Shown one piece after another: positions 33,198 through 41,993 of a DNA stretch of 64,000 nt; the stretch's first letter is position 1, and each line of letters starts with the position of its first letter. The notes beneath the pieces are model-generated. The model saw nothing but the letters and a program-made list of their open reading frames with translations, did not search any database and had not been told where the DNA came from. The stretch comes from Acidobacteriota bacterium. Its GTDB lineage: Bacteria > Acidobacteriota > Blastocatellia > HR10. The stretch is from NCBI GenBank assembly GCA_030550025.1, contig JAUQQC010000006.1:1-64000 (forward strand), given 5' to 3'. Position numbers and translations under genes: made by a program.

Positions 33198-34129
33198 ACG
33201 CGCAAGATCTGCAACCGCGGGGGCGAAAACGCGCGCCCGGATTTTGGGGAACAGTCCTGGCGCTCCTCTCTTTCATGGTCTGGCCGACACCGCCGCGGGT
33301 CGTGCCGGATGCTCCTCCCGTCTACGGCTACGAGGTCGTCCGGGTATACCCGCATGATCCGGAGGCGTTCACACAGGGCCTTGTGTACGAAGGTGGGTTT
33401 CTCTACGAAAGCACGGGACTTCATGGGCGCTCGTCTTTGCGAAAGGTGGAGCTGGAGACGGGACGGATCGTGAAGATTCATCATCTGCCGCCGGAATTCT
33501 TCGGCGAAGGATTGACGATTTGGAAGGATCAGCTCATTCAGCTCACCTGGCATGAGCGCACGGGGTTCGTGTATGAGAAGGAGACATTTCGCTTGCTGCG
33601 GACGTTCACGTATGCGACCGAAGGGTGGGGACTCACGCACGACGGGCGATGGCTCATTCGGAGCGATGGGACGGCGACGCTCTATTTTTTGGATCCGGAG
33701 ACGTTTCGCGAGGTGAAGCGCCTGTTGGTGCACGATCGGGGTCGTCCCGTGCGGTTCCTGAACGAGCTGGAATTCGTGCGGGGGGAGATCTACGCCAATG
33801 TATGGCAGACCGAGTGTCTGGTGCGCATCTCGCCGCAGACGGGTCGTGTCCTCGGATGGGTTGATCTCACGGGGTTGTTGAGCCCGGAGGATCAGGCGCG
33901 TTCGGTGGATGTGCTCAACGGCATCGCCTACGATGCTACGCGCGATCGGCTCTTCGTGACGGGCAAGCTCTGGCCGAAACTGTTTGAGATTCGATTGCGG
34001 AGGAAGGTCGGTTCCTCGGGTCACGAGTGTTCGCTTCCGCCATCGATGGAGAAGGAGGAGGCACGCAATGCCGCGCATCGTTTCGTTGATCGCCAGCGCG
34101 ACGGAGATCATCTGCGCGCTCGGTTTTGA
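33194..34129 (+). CDS. Glutaminyl-peptide cyclotransferase (plant-type), with C-terminal read-through tail
   Basis: Forms pyroglutamate from N-terminal glutamine. A membrane or signal segment (about 18-30) precedes a five-bladed propeller with diagnostic AFTQGLVYEGGFLYESTGLHGRSSL, FGEGLTIW and LNELEFVRGEIYANVW. The family normally ends just after the WPKLFEIRL motif (about residue 268); here about 43 basic residues follow, reading into the next gene and overlapping it by 62 nt. A lost stop codon or small frameshift near 34000 would explain this. It overlaps the S9 peptidase stop by four bases. Confidence 0.87.
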   Translation: MNAQDLQPRGRKRAPGFWGTVLALLSFMVWPTPPRVVPDAPPVYGYEVVRVYPHDPEAFTQGLVYEGGFLYESTGLHGRSSLRKVELETGRIVKIHHLPPEFFGEGLTIWKDQLIQLTWHERTGFVYEKETFRLLRTFTYATEGWGLTHDGRWLIRSDGTATLYFLDPETFREVKRLLVHDRGRPVRFLNELEFVRGEIYANVWQTECLVRISPQTGRVLGWVDLTGLLSPEDQARSVDVLNGIAYDATRDRLFVTGKLWPKLFEIRLRRKVGSSGHECSLPPSMEKEEARNAAHRFVDRQRDGDHLRARF

Positions 34130-35000
34130 GGAGCATCTGGTCGGGCGGTCGCACGAATGCGACTATCCGGAGTCGGTTCGGCGGTTGCCCGTGTGCACAG
34201 AGCCGAAGTTCCCGGTCGAAGGGTGGAGCTATGAGATCGACGCGCGGGTGAAAGCGATCGTGCGGGATGGACTCTCGGTCTATCGCGTGCGTGAGGAGCG
34301 TCTGCGCGAGCTGCGTCCCGAGGTGATCGTGACGCAGTCGCATTGCGCCGTTTGCGCTGTCAGCTTGCGCGACGTCGAGGAGGCCGTTTGCGCTTGGCTC
34401 CACGGACCGATCCGCATCGTCTCGTTGGAGCCGAACACCTTGGCAGATGTCTGGGAAGACATTCGGCGCGTCGCCCGCGCGCTCGACGCCGCCGAGCGCG
34501 GCGAGGCGCTCGTCGCCGAGCTTCAGGGCCGGATGCGCGAGATCGCCGAACGCGCGCGCTCTCTCTCGCCGAAACCGACGGTCGCTTACATCGAATGGAT
34601 CGAGCCGCTCATGGCCGGGGGGAATTGGATGCCTGAGCTGATCGAATTGGCCGGAGGAGTGAACCTCTTCGGCGAAGCTGGCCGCCATTCTCCGTGGCTC
34701 ACGTGGGAGGAAGTGGTGGATCAAGACCCGGACGTGCTCCTGATCGCTCCCTGTGGATTCGACCTCGCGCGCACGCGTCGTGAGATGTCGTTGCTTGTGC
34801 GTCGGCCCGAATGGTCGTCGCTCAAGGCCGTTCGCACCGATCGCGTCATCTTGGCCGATGGGAATCAGTTCTTCAATCGGCCGGGACCGCGCTTGGTCGA
34901 ATCCTTGGAGATCCTCGCCGAAGTGTTGCATCCGACGACCTTTCATTTCGGACACGAAGGGAGCGGATGGGAGCGGTGGAGGGATGACCCGGGTTCCTGA
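34068..35000 (+). CDS. BtuF-like cobalamin-binding/periplasmic-binding-fold protein
   Basis: 310 aa. GAAGGAGGAG at 34051-34060 fixes the ATG at 34068. Class III substrate-binding fold: RIVSLIASATEIICALG at the start, VIVTQSHCAVCAVS, then a long spacer helix and a second lobe (YIEWIEPLMAGGNWMPELIELAGG). Such proteins bind corrinoids or haem for ABC import. No signal peptide or lipobox is encoded and no BtuC/BtuD genes are adjacent, so a cytosolic or non-transport role is possible. It overlaps the read-through tail of the upstream gene. Confidence 0.85.
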   Translation: MPRIVSLIASATEIICALGFEEHLVGRSHECDYPESVRRLPVCTEPKFPVEGWSYEIDARVKAIVRDGLSVYRVREERLRELRPEVIVTQSHCAVCAVSLRDVEEAVCAWLHGPIRIVSLEPNTLADVWEDIRRVARALDAAERGEALVAELQGRMREIAERARSLSPKPTVAYIEWIEPLMAGGNWMPELIELAGGVNLFGEAGRHSPWLTWEEVVDQDPDVLLIAPCGFDLARTRREMSLLVRRPEWSSLKAVRTDRVILADGNQFFNRPGPRLVESLEILAEVLHPTTFHFGHEGSGWERWRDDPGS

Positions 35001-35062
35001 TTGGATGGGGACGTCGCCGCGACGTCGGCTCACCGCGCGTGAGTTGATCGAAAGGCACCTGC

Positions 35063-35092
35063 TTGACAGACCGCGAGGCCGCTTCCTATACT
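35063..35092 (+). promoter_or_regulatory. Strong promoter before a small exported protein gene
   Basis: TTGACA (35063-35068), 18 nt, TATACT (35087-35092). The expected start of transcription (about 35099) is only a few bases before the ATG at 35103. Confidence 0.75.
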
Positions 35093-35102
35093 CGACGTGA
35101 CG

Positions 35103-35528
35103 ATGCGGGTTCACGAGAGACAAGAGGGCTTTCGTCCAAGGCAGGCCTGTTCTTCTCTGCTGATTCTCTTCTTTTGCCTCTGGCTCGTGCCCGTATTCGT
35201 CGGCGCCACTCCCGACGGAGAAGAGAGCGGACGCATCTGGCTTCGCCGATCGTTCCGGGCGATGTCCGGGTCATCCTCCTCGACCGATCCCGCGAAGTCC
35301 ATCCTTCGGAGCGCTCGACCTGAGAAGCGCGTTCAAAGCCGGATCGCCATTTTGCCTCCGCGCGCCGGGCTCTTCGTTCTGCCGTCGAACGGGAACGGGT
35401 TCGGCGAAGATGAGCGCGAAGATCTTCTCCCGCAACTCATCGCCTATCGCCTGCCGATCAAACGTGCCCCTCCCCTTGTGAGCGGGAACATCGCTTTCGA
35501 TGGCGAATTCGTGAGCTCCCGGTTGTGA
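35103..35528 (+). CDS. Putative small exported protein, unknown function
   Basis: 141 aa. The ATG at 35103 lies four to five bases after the expected transcription start and has no ribosome site, so translation would be nearly leaderless. The product has a basic N-terminus and a good export signal (SSLLILFFCLWLVPVFVGATP), then about 100 low-complexity residues rich in Ser, Arg and Pro with no recognised domain. The promoter and export signal support it as a gene; the composition of the mature part is a reason for doubt. Confidence 0.5.
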   Translation: MRVHERQEGFRPRQACSSLLILFFCLWLVPVFVGATPDGEESGRIWLRRSFRAMSGSSSSTDPAKSILRSARPEKRVQSRIAILPPRAGLFVLPSNGNGFGEDEREDLLPQLIAYRLPIKRAPPLVSGNIAFDGEFVSSRL

Positions 35529-35580
35529 GTCTCCCGCGTTCTCCTTCGCCGGAGCGAAGGTCTTCGTCGGGGAGGGGTAC

Positions 35581-35781
35581 ATGAAAGTTGAAATCATCGT
35601 CGTCTTACTGCTGGTCGCCGCTTTCTATGGCGGCATCGCCTTCTTGATTTGGAAGAGCAAAAAGCAGCGGGCAGCTTCGGAGGAGCGCCCGTCGGAGCCG
35701 ACAGAAGCGGCAGGGGAGGAAGAGGCGCTGGCCCTCCCGCGCAGGAGGAGAAAATCCGAGCAGAGGACAGCCGATCGTTGA
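35581..35781 (+). CDS. Small single-span membrane protein
   Basis: 66 aa. GGGGAGGGG lies just before the ATG. Residues about 3-23 form one membrane helix (KVEIIVVLLLVAAFYGGIA), followed by Lys/Arg-rich and then acidic cytoplasmic-type residues and a basic tail. No family recognised. It sits 58 nt before the gpgS start, possibly in the same transcript. Confidence 0.65.
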   Translation: MKVEIIVVLLLVAAFYGGIAFLIWKSKKQRAASEERPSEPTEAAGEEEALALPRRRRKSEQRTADR

Positions 35782-35839
35782 GCGCGGATGGATCGTGGAT
35801 GGGTCTTCCGCTGTCCGCTTGCGGAGGGAGGAGGGAAGG

Positions 35840-37048
35840 ATGGCTGATTTTCATCAAACGGGGGTGATCGCGACGTTGCATCGGCTCGTGCCGGGGGGAT
35901 TGGAACGATTGGAGCGCGAGTTGGCGATGTATGCCGAGCAACGACCGATCGCGCTCGTTCTGCCGGCGTTGTACAGTGAGTTCGAGGGGCCGGCCATGCC
36001 TTGCATCATTGAGGAGTTGCGCCAAGTCCCGTATCTACGACAGATCGTCGTCACGATGAGCCAGGCGACGCCCGAACAATACGCGCGCGCGCGTCGGATG
36101 ATGGCTGGCCTGCCGCAGGAGGTGACGTTCATCTGGAACGATGGGCCACGTCTGCGGAGGTTGTACGAGAAACTGCAGGAGAACGGTTTGCCCGTCGGCG
36201 CCGATGGCAAAGGGCGTTCGTGTTGGATGGCCTACGGCTATGTGCTCGCCAGCGGCAAAAGCGACGTCATCGCTCTGCACGACTGCGACATCCTCACCTA
36301 CACGCGCGAGATGCTGGCCCGGCTGTGTTATCCGGTCGCAAATCCGAATATCGATTTCGAGTTCTGCAAGGGCTATTATGCGCGCGTCACCGACCGCCTG
36401 CATGGGCGCGTGACGCGACTCTTCATCACGCCGCTTGTGCGCGCGCTGCGCAAGATCTTCGGTCCGCTGCCATTTCTCGAATTCCTGGATAGCTTCCGTT
36501 ATCCTCTCGCCGGAGAATTCGCGATGATGGCCGATCTGGCGCGCATCAATCGGATCCCGGGCGATTGGGGATTGGAAGTCGGCGTGCTCGCCGAGATCTA
36601 TCGCAATCGCGCCGTCCGACGCATCTGCCAGGTCGAGCTGTGCGAGACCTATGAGCATAAGCATCAGGCGCTCTCGCCTGAAGATCCGACGCGCGGGCTG
36701 ATGAAGATGGCTGTGGATATCGCCAAGACGCTCTTTCGTACGCTCTCGGCCGAAGGGGTCGTGTTCACCTCAGGGGCCTTCCGCACGCTGCGCTCCACCT
36801 ACATTCGCACGGCCGAGGATATGATCTCTCGCTATCATGCCGATGCATTGATCAATGGTCTCTTCTTCGATCGGCATGAGGAGGAAGTCGCCGTGGAGGC
36901 GTTCGCTCGCGCGTTGCATCTGGCGGCGGAGGCGTTCATGGAGGACCCGCTCGGCGTGCCGTTGATCCCGAATTGGAATCGGGTGACGGCGGCCCTGCCC
37001 GATTTCTTCGACGAGTTGCTCGAAGTCGTCCGCCAGGACAATTCGTGA
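35840..37048 (+). CDS. gpgS: Glucosyl-3-phosphoglycerate synthase
   Basis: 402 aa, start at the ATG at 35840 after GGAGGGAAGG. GT-A glycosyltransferase of the GpgS type: LVLPALYSEFEGPAMPCI at the start, the metal-binding DCD in IALHDCDILTY, then DSFRYPLAGEFAM and the family-specific WGLEVGVLAEIYRN and ETYEHKHQ with the late metal-binding His. It transfers glucose from a sugar nucleotide to 3-phosphoglycerate. The phosphatase gene follows after five bases, completing synthesis of the compatible solute glucosylglycerate. Mannosyl transfer cannot be excluded from sequence alone. Confidence 0.9.
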   Translation: MADFHQTGVIATLHRLVPGGLERLERELAMYAEQRPIALVLPALYSEFEGPAMPCIIEELRQVPYLRQIVVTMSQATPEQYARARRMMAGLPQEVTFIWNDGPRLRRLYEKLQENGLPVGADGKGRSCWMAYGYVLASGKSDVIALHDCDILTYTREMLARLCYPVANPNIDFEFCKGYYARVTDRLHGRVTRLFITPLVRALRKIFGPLPFLEFLDSFRYPLAGEFAMMADLARINRIPGDWGLEVGVLAEIYRNRAVRRICQVELCETYEHKHQALSPEDPTRGLMKMAVDIAKTLFRTLSAEGVVFTSGAFRTLRSTYIRTAEDMISRYHADALINGLFFDRHEEEVAVEAFARALHLAAEAFMEDPLGVPLIPNWNRVTAALPDFFDELLEVVRQDNS

Positions 37049-37053
37049 GGAGC

Positions 37054-37914
37054 ATGGCCCGCGAACGACAGCTGGTCATTTACACGGATCTGGATGGGAC
37101 GCTGCTCGATGCGGAGACGTATGCGTATGAGGCCGCGCGTCCGGCGCTCGAGGCGATTCGCCGTCATCGGGCGCTGTTGGTGTTGTGTTCGAGCAAGACG
37201 CGCGCGGAGATGGAGCCCCTGGTGAGCGCGTTGGGGCTTCGCGCGCCGTTCATCGTCGAAAATGGAGGGGCGATCTATCTGCCGCGCGAGGAATTTGCGG
37301 CGTGGGTGCCCGAAGCCGAGCCGTACGGCGTGTGGGTGCGTCTGGTACTCGGCGTCCCGCGCGCGCGACTGCGCGTGTGTTTGGCGGATCTCAAGCGGCG
37401 TCTTCCGGTGCCTATCGTGAGCTGGAGCGACCTCGCGCCCGAGGCGATCGCCGAAGAATGTGGCTTGAGTTTGGAAGCGGCGCAGCGGGCGATGCAGCGC
37501 GAATTCGACGAGCCCTTTCGCGTCGCGAGCGACGATCCGGAGGTGCTCTCCCGCATGGCGGTGATCGTCGCCGAATATGGCCTTCGCCTCACGTGCGGCG
37601 GACGCTATTTTCACCTCATGGGGGCCAGCGACAAAGGGCGCGCCGTGCGCGCGCTCGCCGACATCCTACGGCGCCAATTCGGCGCGATCTTCACCGTTGG
37701 GATCGGCGACAGCGAGAACGATGCGCCGATGCTCGCCGAAGTGGATCTGCCTATCCTCGTGCGCCGACCTTCTGGAGAGCCCGATCCGAGAGTCCGGCAC
37801 CTCGTCCCCCACGCGCGGATCACGTCGGGAATCGGACCGATCGGATGGAACGAAGCCGTCCTCGGCCTTCTCGCCGAGGAACAGGGGAATGACGGGGCGA
37901 TCTCACGAACGTAG
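37054..37914 (+). CDS. Glucosyl/mannosyl-3-phosphoglycerate phosphatase (HAD family)
   Basis: 286 aa. HAD superfamily with motif I DLDGTLLD near the N-terminus, the cap specific to mannosyl-3-phosphoglycerate phosphatases (ENGGAIYLP; GGRYFHLMGASDKGRAV) and motif IV GIGDSENDAPML. It dephosphorylates the GpgS product to glucosylglycerate. GTGAGGAG overlaps the gpgS stop and supports the ATG at 37054. The 3' end overlaps the convergent murJ by 12 nt. Confidence 0.9.
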   Translation: MARERQLVIYTDLDGTLLDAETYAYEAARPALEAIRRHRALLVLCSSKTRAEMEPLVSALGLRAPFIVENGGAIYLPREEFAAWVPEAEPYGVWVRLVLGVPRARLRVCLADLKRRLPVPIVSWSDLAPEAIAEECGLSLEAAQRAMQREFDEPFRVASDDPEVLSRMAVIVAEYGLRLTCGGRYFHLMGASDKGRAVRALADILRRQFGAIFTVGIGDSENDAPMLAEVDLPILVRRPSGEPDPRVRHLVPHARITSGIGPIGWNEAVLGLLAEEQGNDGAISRT

Positions 37915-39540
37915 GCGGAGAAGCGCTGTGCGCGCCATGTCGAATTCCTTCACCCGGAGCCCCCAGCAGGCGAGAAGGAAGGTGAACATCCCCAGTCCGA
38001 TGGGCACAAAAGCCGTGAGCAGATGTCCCAGGAGACCGCTCCGCCCGAAGTGCTCCTCCAGCTCTTGGGAGCTCACTGCGCAAACGAGCGTCATCACGCC
38101 CGAGGCGAGCGCGATCTTCCCGAGCGATTCGAGGAGACGCCGCCCCTCGAGGGGACCGATCTTTCGTCGCATGAGCACAAAGAGCGCAGCGAAGTTGAAG
38201 AGGGCGACGAGCGAGGTCGAGAGCGCGAGCCCACGGTGCCCGAATCCGAGTTGGCGCACGAGCACGTAGTTGAAGGTGTAGTTGGTCGCGATCGAGATGA
38301 GGCTGATGCGCATTGGCGTGCGAGCGTCATTCAGGGCGTAGAAGGCGGGCGCGAGCACTTTGATGGCGGCATATCCGGCCAGGCCGATGGCGTAGAACGC
38401 GAGTGCCGCGGCCGTCTGTTCCGTATCGAAGGCCGTGAAGCGGCCGCGCTCGTAGATCACGCGGATGATCGGTACGCCGAGAACGGCTAGCCCGCAGGCC
38501 GAAGGGAGGCAGAGGAAGAACACCAGGCCCAACGAGGCCGCGAGCGTTCGTCGAAATTCCGCGAGATCACCGCGCGCGGCGGCGCGGGAGACGGCGGGTA
38601 AGGTGGCCATGCCGATGGCCACGCCGAAGACGCCGATCGGGAATTGCATGAGGCGGAACGCGTAGTTCAACCACGAGACCGGTCCATCGCCCAGGTACGA
38701 AGCGAAGTTCGTGTTCACGAAGACGTTGACTTGAACGGCGGCGGCGCCGATGATAGCCGGCCCCATGAGCCGAAGGATCTGTCGCACCCCCTCATCGCGG
38801 AAGCTCACAATCGGTTCGTACCGAAAGCCCACGCGATAGAGCGAAGGGACCTGGATCAGAAACTGCAGCGCGCCGCCGATGAGCGTCCCAATGGCCCATC
38901 CGACGATAGCCCGGTGGCCGAGGTTCGGATCCAGTGCATACGCGAACCCCACGCCGCCGAGGATCGAGCCGACGTTGAAGAACGTCGAAGCGGAGGCCGG
39001 GATGCCGAAGCGATCCTTGCTGTTGAGGATGCCCATGGCGATGGCGGCCATCGCAACGAGAATGATGAACGGGAACATGAGGCGCGTCATCTCGATGGTG
39101 AGGGCCATCTTGCCCGGGATCGCCTCGAAACCGCGCGCGATCAGCCCAACGATCTGCGGTGCCAGGAGGATGCCGAGGAGGGTCACTCCAGTGAGGACCA
39201 GCAACAGCCCGTTGAGGACGAGGTTCGCCAATCGCCACGCGGCGCGTTCGCCCCGAGTGACAATGAGCTGCGAGAACGTGGAGACGAAGGCCGCGCTCAA
39301 GGCGCCCTCGGCGAACAGATCGCGCAGCAGATTCGGGATGCGAAAGGCAGCGATGAAGGCATCCGAGTGCATACCGACGCCGAAGATGGCGGCGAAGACC
39401 TGTTCGCGGACTAACCCCAGGAGGCGACTCCCCATGACGGCCAAGCTCACGACGCCGGCCGAACGGGTGACGCGCCCCGCCGTCTCCTCCGCAACCGGCG
39501 GAGCCACCGGAGTGAGCGAATGCGGTGCTTCCGCGTTCAT
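37903..39540 (-). CDS. murJ: Lipid II flippase MurJ
   Basis: 545 aa from ATG 39540 (an upstream TTG at 39564 is less likely). Fourteen or so membrane helices of the MATE-like MurJ fold; the N-terminal signature SRLLGLVREQVFAAIFG and DAFIAAFRIPNLLRDLFAEGALSAAFVSTF contain the conserved Arg residues needed for lipid II flipping. It moves the peptidoglycan precursor across the inner membrane. It converges on the glucosylglycerate operon with a 12-nt overlap. Confidence 0.95.
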   Translation of the reverse strand: MNAEAPHSLTPVAPPVAEETAGRVTRSAGVVSLAVMGSRLLGLVREQVFAAIFGVGMHSDAFIAAFRIPNLLRDLFAEGALSAAFVSTFSQLIVTRGERAAWRLANLVLNGLLLVLTGVTLLGILLAPQIVGLIARGFEAIPGKMALTIEMTRLMFPFIILVAMAAIAMGILNSKDRFGIPASASTFFNVGSILGGVGFAYALDPNLGHRAIVGWAIGTLIGGALQFLIQVPSLYRVGFRYEPIVSFRDEGVRQILRLMGPAIIGAAAVQVNVFVNTNFASYLGDGPVSWLNYAFRLMQFPIGVFGVAIGMATLPAVSRAAARGDLAEFRRTLAASLGLVFFLCLPSACGLAVLGVPIIRVIYERGRFTAFDTEQTAAALAFYAIGLAGYAAIKVLAPAFYALNDARTPMRISLISIATNYTFNYVLVRQLGFGHRGLALSTSLVALFNFAALFVLMRRKIGPLEGRRLLESLGKIALASGVMTLVCAVSSQELEEHFGRSGLLGHLLTAFVPIGLGMFTFLLACWGLRVKEFDMARTALLRLRS

Positions 39541-39644
39541 CGCCAGTGCGCCCCAGTGGCGCAAGAACGGATTTTAGCCCAGAAGGGGCGCGTCGGGCAC
39601 GTCAGCGCGCAATACCGTTTTCGGACGCGGCCAAGCGCCTCGCG

Positions 39645-39673
39645 TTGACTCCAAAGGGAGGCTCTGTTAGGTT
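39645..39673 (+). promoter_or_regulatory. Promoter of the S46 peptidase gene
   Basis: TTGACT (39645-39650), 17 nt, TAGGTT (39668-39673), about 70 nt before the start. Confidence 0.5.
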
Positions 39674-39745
39674 TGGAAGCCAACGCGATGCACCCCTTCC
39701 GGCTCCGCGACTTGAGGGAGCATGGAAGATGCGGAGGAGATGACG

Positions 39746-41878
39746 ATGGGAAGGAGACGACGTTCCTCGGCGTTTCAGCGAGTGCTTCTCTTGATCCTCG
39801 CCGTCAGTCTATGGGGACGCGAGCTCGCATGGGCGGACGAGGGGATGTGGACGTTCGACAATCCACCTCTGGCACAGCTTAAAGAGCGGTATGGGTTCAC
39901 GCCGACCCGCGAATGGCTCGATCACATTCGGCTCTCCAGCGTTCGCTTCAGTGACGGCGGATCGGGAGCGTTCGTGAGTCCTCACGGACTCGTGCTCACT
40001 AATCATCACGTCGCGCTCACGCAATTGCAGAAACTCTCCACGCCGGAGAAGGATTACGTGCGCGACGGCTTCTATGCCCGCACGCGACGGGAGGAACGGA
40101 AATGCCCGGATCTCGCCCTCGATGTCCTTGTCCACATGGAGGACGTGACGGCGCGGGTGCAGGCAGCCGTTCGACCCGGCATGAGCGATCGCGAAGCGTT
40201 CGAGGCGCGGCGAGCGGAGATCGCGCGCATCGAGCGGGAGAGTCGCGAGGCGACGGGCCTGCATTCGGAAGTGGTGGCACTCTATCATGGGGCCGAATAT
40301 TGGCTCTATCGCTACAAGCGGTATACCGACGTGCGCTTGGTCTTCGCACCGGAGCAACAGATCGCCTTCTTCGGCGGCGATCCCGATAACTTCACGTATC
40401 CGCGCTACTGTCTCGATTTCGCCCTCTTTCGCGTGTACGAGAATGGGCAGCCCATTCGCTCAGAGCATTATCTGCGATGGAACTCGCGGGGAGCGGCCGA
40501 AGGGGAATTGGTCTTCGTCTCCGGCCATCCGGGGCGGACGAGCCGCTTGTTGACGGTAGCGCAACTGGAGACGCTGCGGGAGGTCACCTATCCGCGCACG
40601 ATTCGGACCCTGCGGCATCGGTTGCAGGTGCTGCGGCAATATGCGGCGCGAGGGCCGGAGCCGGCGCGGCAGGCGGCGGAGTTGATCTTCAGTCTGGAGA
40701 ATGCCCTGAAGGCTTATACGGGCGAGTGGAACGGCCTGCGCGATCCGGCGCTCTTGGAGCGGAAGCGACAGCAAGAGGAGGAATTCCGCGCACGCGTGGC
40801 GAGCCGACCTGAGTGGCAGGCCGAATACGGGAGCGCGTGGGCGGAGATCGCCGCCGCCGAGGCGCGCTACCGCGAACAGGCCGTGCCGCTGCTATATCGC
40901 TCGGTGCGCCGCAGCTTCTCCGATCTGGTCGAGCATGCTCTGACGCTCGTGCGCTATGTTGCGGAGGTGAAGAAGCCGGATGCCGAACGGCTGGAGGGAT
41001 TCCATGACGCGCAGCTTGAGGCCGTGCGCTTTCGGTTGCTCTCTCCAGCGCCGATCTTCCCGGAGCTTGAGGAGGTCTTACTGGCGGCCAGCTTGCGGGA
41101 GTCTTTGGAGGAGTTAGGACCGGACGATCCGTTCATCCAGGTGGCTCTGGGGGGGCGCTCGCCGGAGACGGTCGCGCAAGAGCTGGTGCGCGGGACGCGG
41201 TTGATGGACCCCGCCGTGCGACGAGCGCTTCTCGACGGGGGAGAAGAGGCCGTGGCGGCGTCGCCGGATCCGTTGCTTCAGTGGGCGCGGCGCCTCGATC
41301 CGATCCTTCGCCAGATGCAACGCTGGTTCGAGGAGCAGGTCGCCAGCGTCCGAGAAGCCGCCGGAGCGAAGATCGGCCGGGCCCGCTTCGCCGTCTTCGG
41401 CAAATCAGCCTACCCCGATGCGACGTTCACGCTGCGCCTCTCCTATGGGACGGTTCGCGGCTATCCGATGAACGGCACCCAAGCGCCGCCGAAGACGACC
41501 TTCTACGGGCTCTTCGATCGCGCGCAGGGTTTCGATCAGAAGCCACCATATCATCTCCCCCCTCGGGTGTGGGCGCGGCGAAATCGGCTCGATCTCTCGA
41601 CACCGCTCAACTTCGTGAGCACATGCGACATCACTGGCGGCAATTCCGGCTCTCCGGTGATCAATCGGCAGGGCGAGTTGGTCGGTGTGATCTTCGATGG
41701 GAACATCGAGAGCTTGGTCGGGAACTTCGTTTACATTGAGGAGACCAATCGCGCCGTGGCTGTCCACAGCGCGGCGATCCTCGAAGCCTTACGCAAGCTT
41801 TATGGGGCCGCGCCACTGGCCGATGAGTTAGAGGGGAAGCTCCCGCGCCGCGCATCCGATGCCGGTCGGGCGCGATAG
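39746..41878 (+). CDS. Exported dipeptidyl-peptidase, S46 family (DPP7/DPP11-like)
   Basis: 710 aa. GGAGGAG abuts an ATG at 39740, so the ATG at 39746 (MGRRRRSSAFQRVLLLILAVSLWG) is preferred; a signal peptide follows. The chymotrypsin-like halves carry the catalytic His (TNHHV, His87/88), an Asp region (GGDPDNFTYPRY) and nucleophile Ser634 (ITGGNSGSP), with an inserted helical domain between. S46 enzymes trim dipeptides from peptide amino termini in the periplasm. DPP7 versus DPP11 specificity depends on the residue shortly after the Ser (here DGNIESL), with no clear basic residue for acidic substrates, so DPP7-like is favoured. Confidence 0.93.
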   Translation: MGRRRRSSAFQRVLLLILAVSLWGRELAWADEGMWTFDNPPLAQLKERYGFTPTREWLDHIRLSSVRFSDGGSGAFVSPHGLVLTNHHVALTQLQKLSTPEKDYVRDGFYARTRREERKCPDLALDVLVHMEDVTARVQAAVRPGMSDREAFEARRAEIARIERESREATGLHSEVVALYHGAEYWLYRYKRYTDVRLVFAPEQQIAFFGGDPDNFTYPRYCLDFALFRVYENGQPIRSEHYLRWNSRGAAEGELVFVSGHPGRTSRLLTVAQLETLREVTYPRTIRTLRHRLQVLRQYAARGPEPARQAAELIFSLENALKAYTGEWNGLRDPALLERKRQQEEEFRARVASRPEWQAEYGSAWAEIAAAEARYREQAVPLLYRSVRRSFSDLVEHALTLVRYVAEVKKPDAERLEGFHDAQLEAVRFRLLSPAPIFPELEEVLLAASLRESLEELGPDDPFIQVALGGRSPETVAQELVRGTRLMDPAVRRALLDGGEEAVAASPDPLLQWARRLDPILRQMQRWFEEQVASVREAAGAKIGRARFAVFGKSAYPDATFTLRLSYGTVRGYPMNGTQAPPKTTFYGLFDRAQGFDQKPPYHLPPRVWARRNRLDLSTPLNFVSTCDITGGNSGSPVINRQGELVGVIFDGNIESLVGNFVYIEETNRAVAVHSAAILEALRKLYGAAPLADELEGKLPRRASDAGRAR

Positions 41879-41911
41879 TTGGGCAGGGATCGGGCCGGCG
41901 GGAAAATTCGA

Positions 41912-41940
41912 TTGCGCGAGCGGGGAAATTCTGCTACTAT
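41912..41940 (+). promoter_or_regulatory. Promoter of the RDD-protein gene
   Basis: TTGCGC (41912-41917), 17 nt, TACTAT (41935-41940) with TTCTGC extended -10 directly before it. Confidence 0.6.
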
Positions 41941-41993
41941 GCTCACCGACATTTTCGACGTCCGACCTCTGGCTCGGGCAGGGATGAGAAGCT

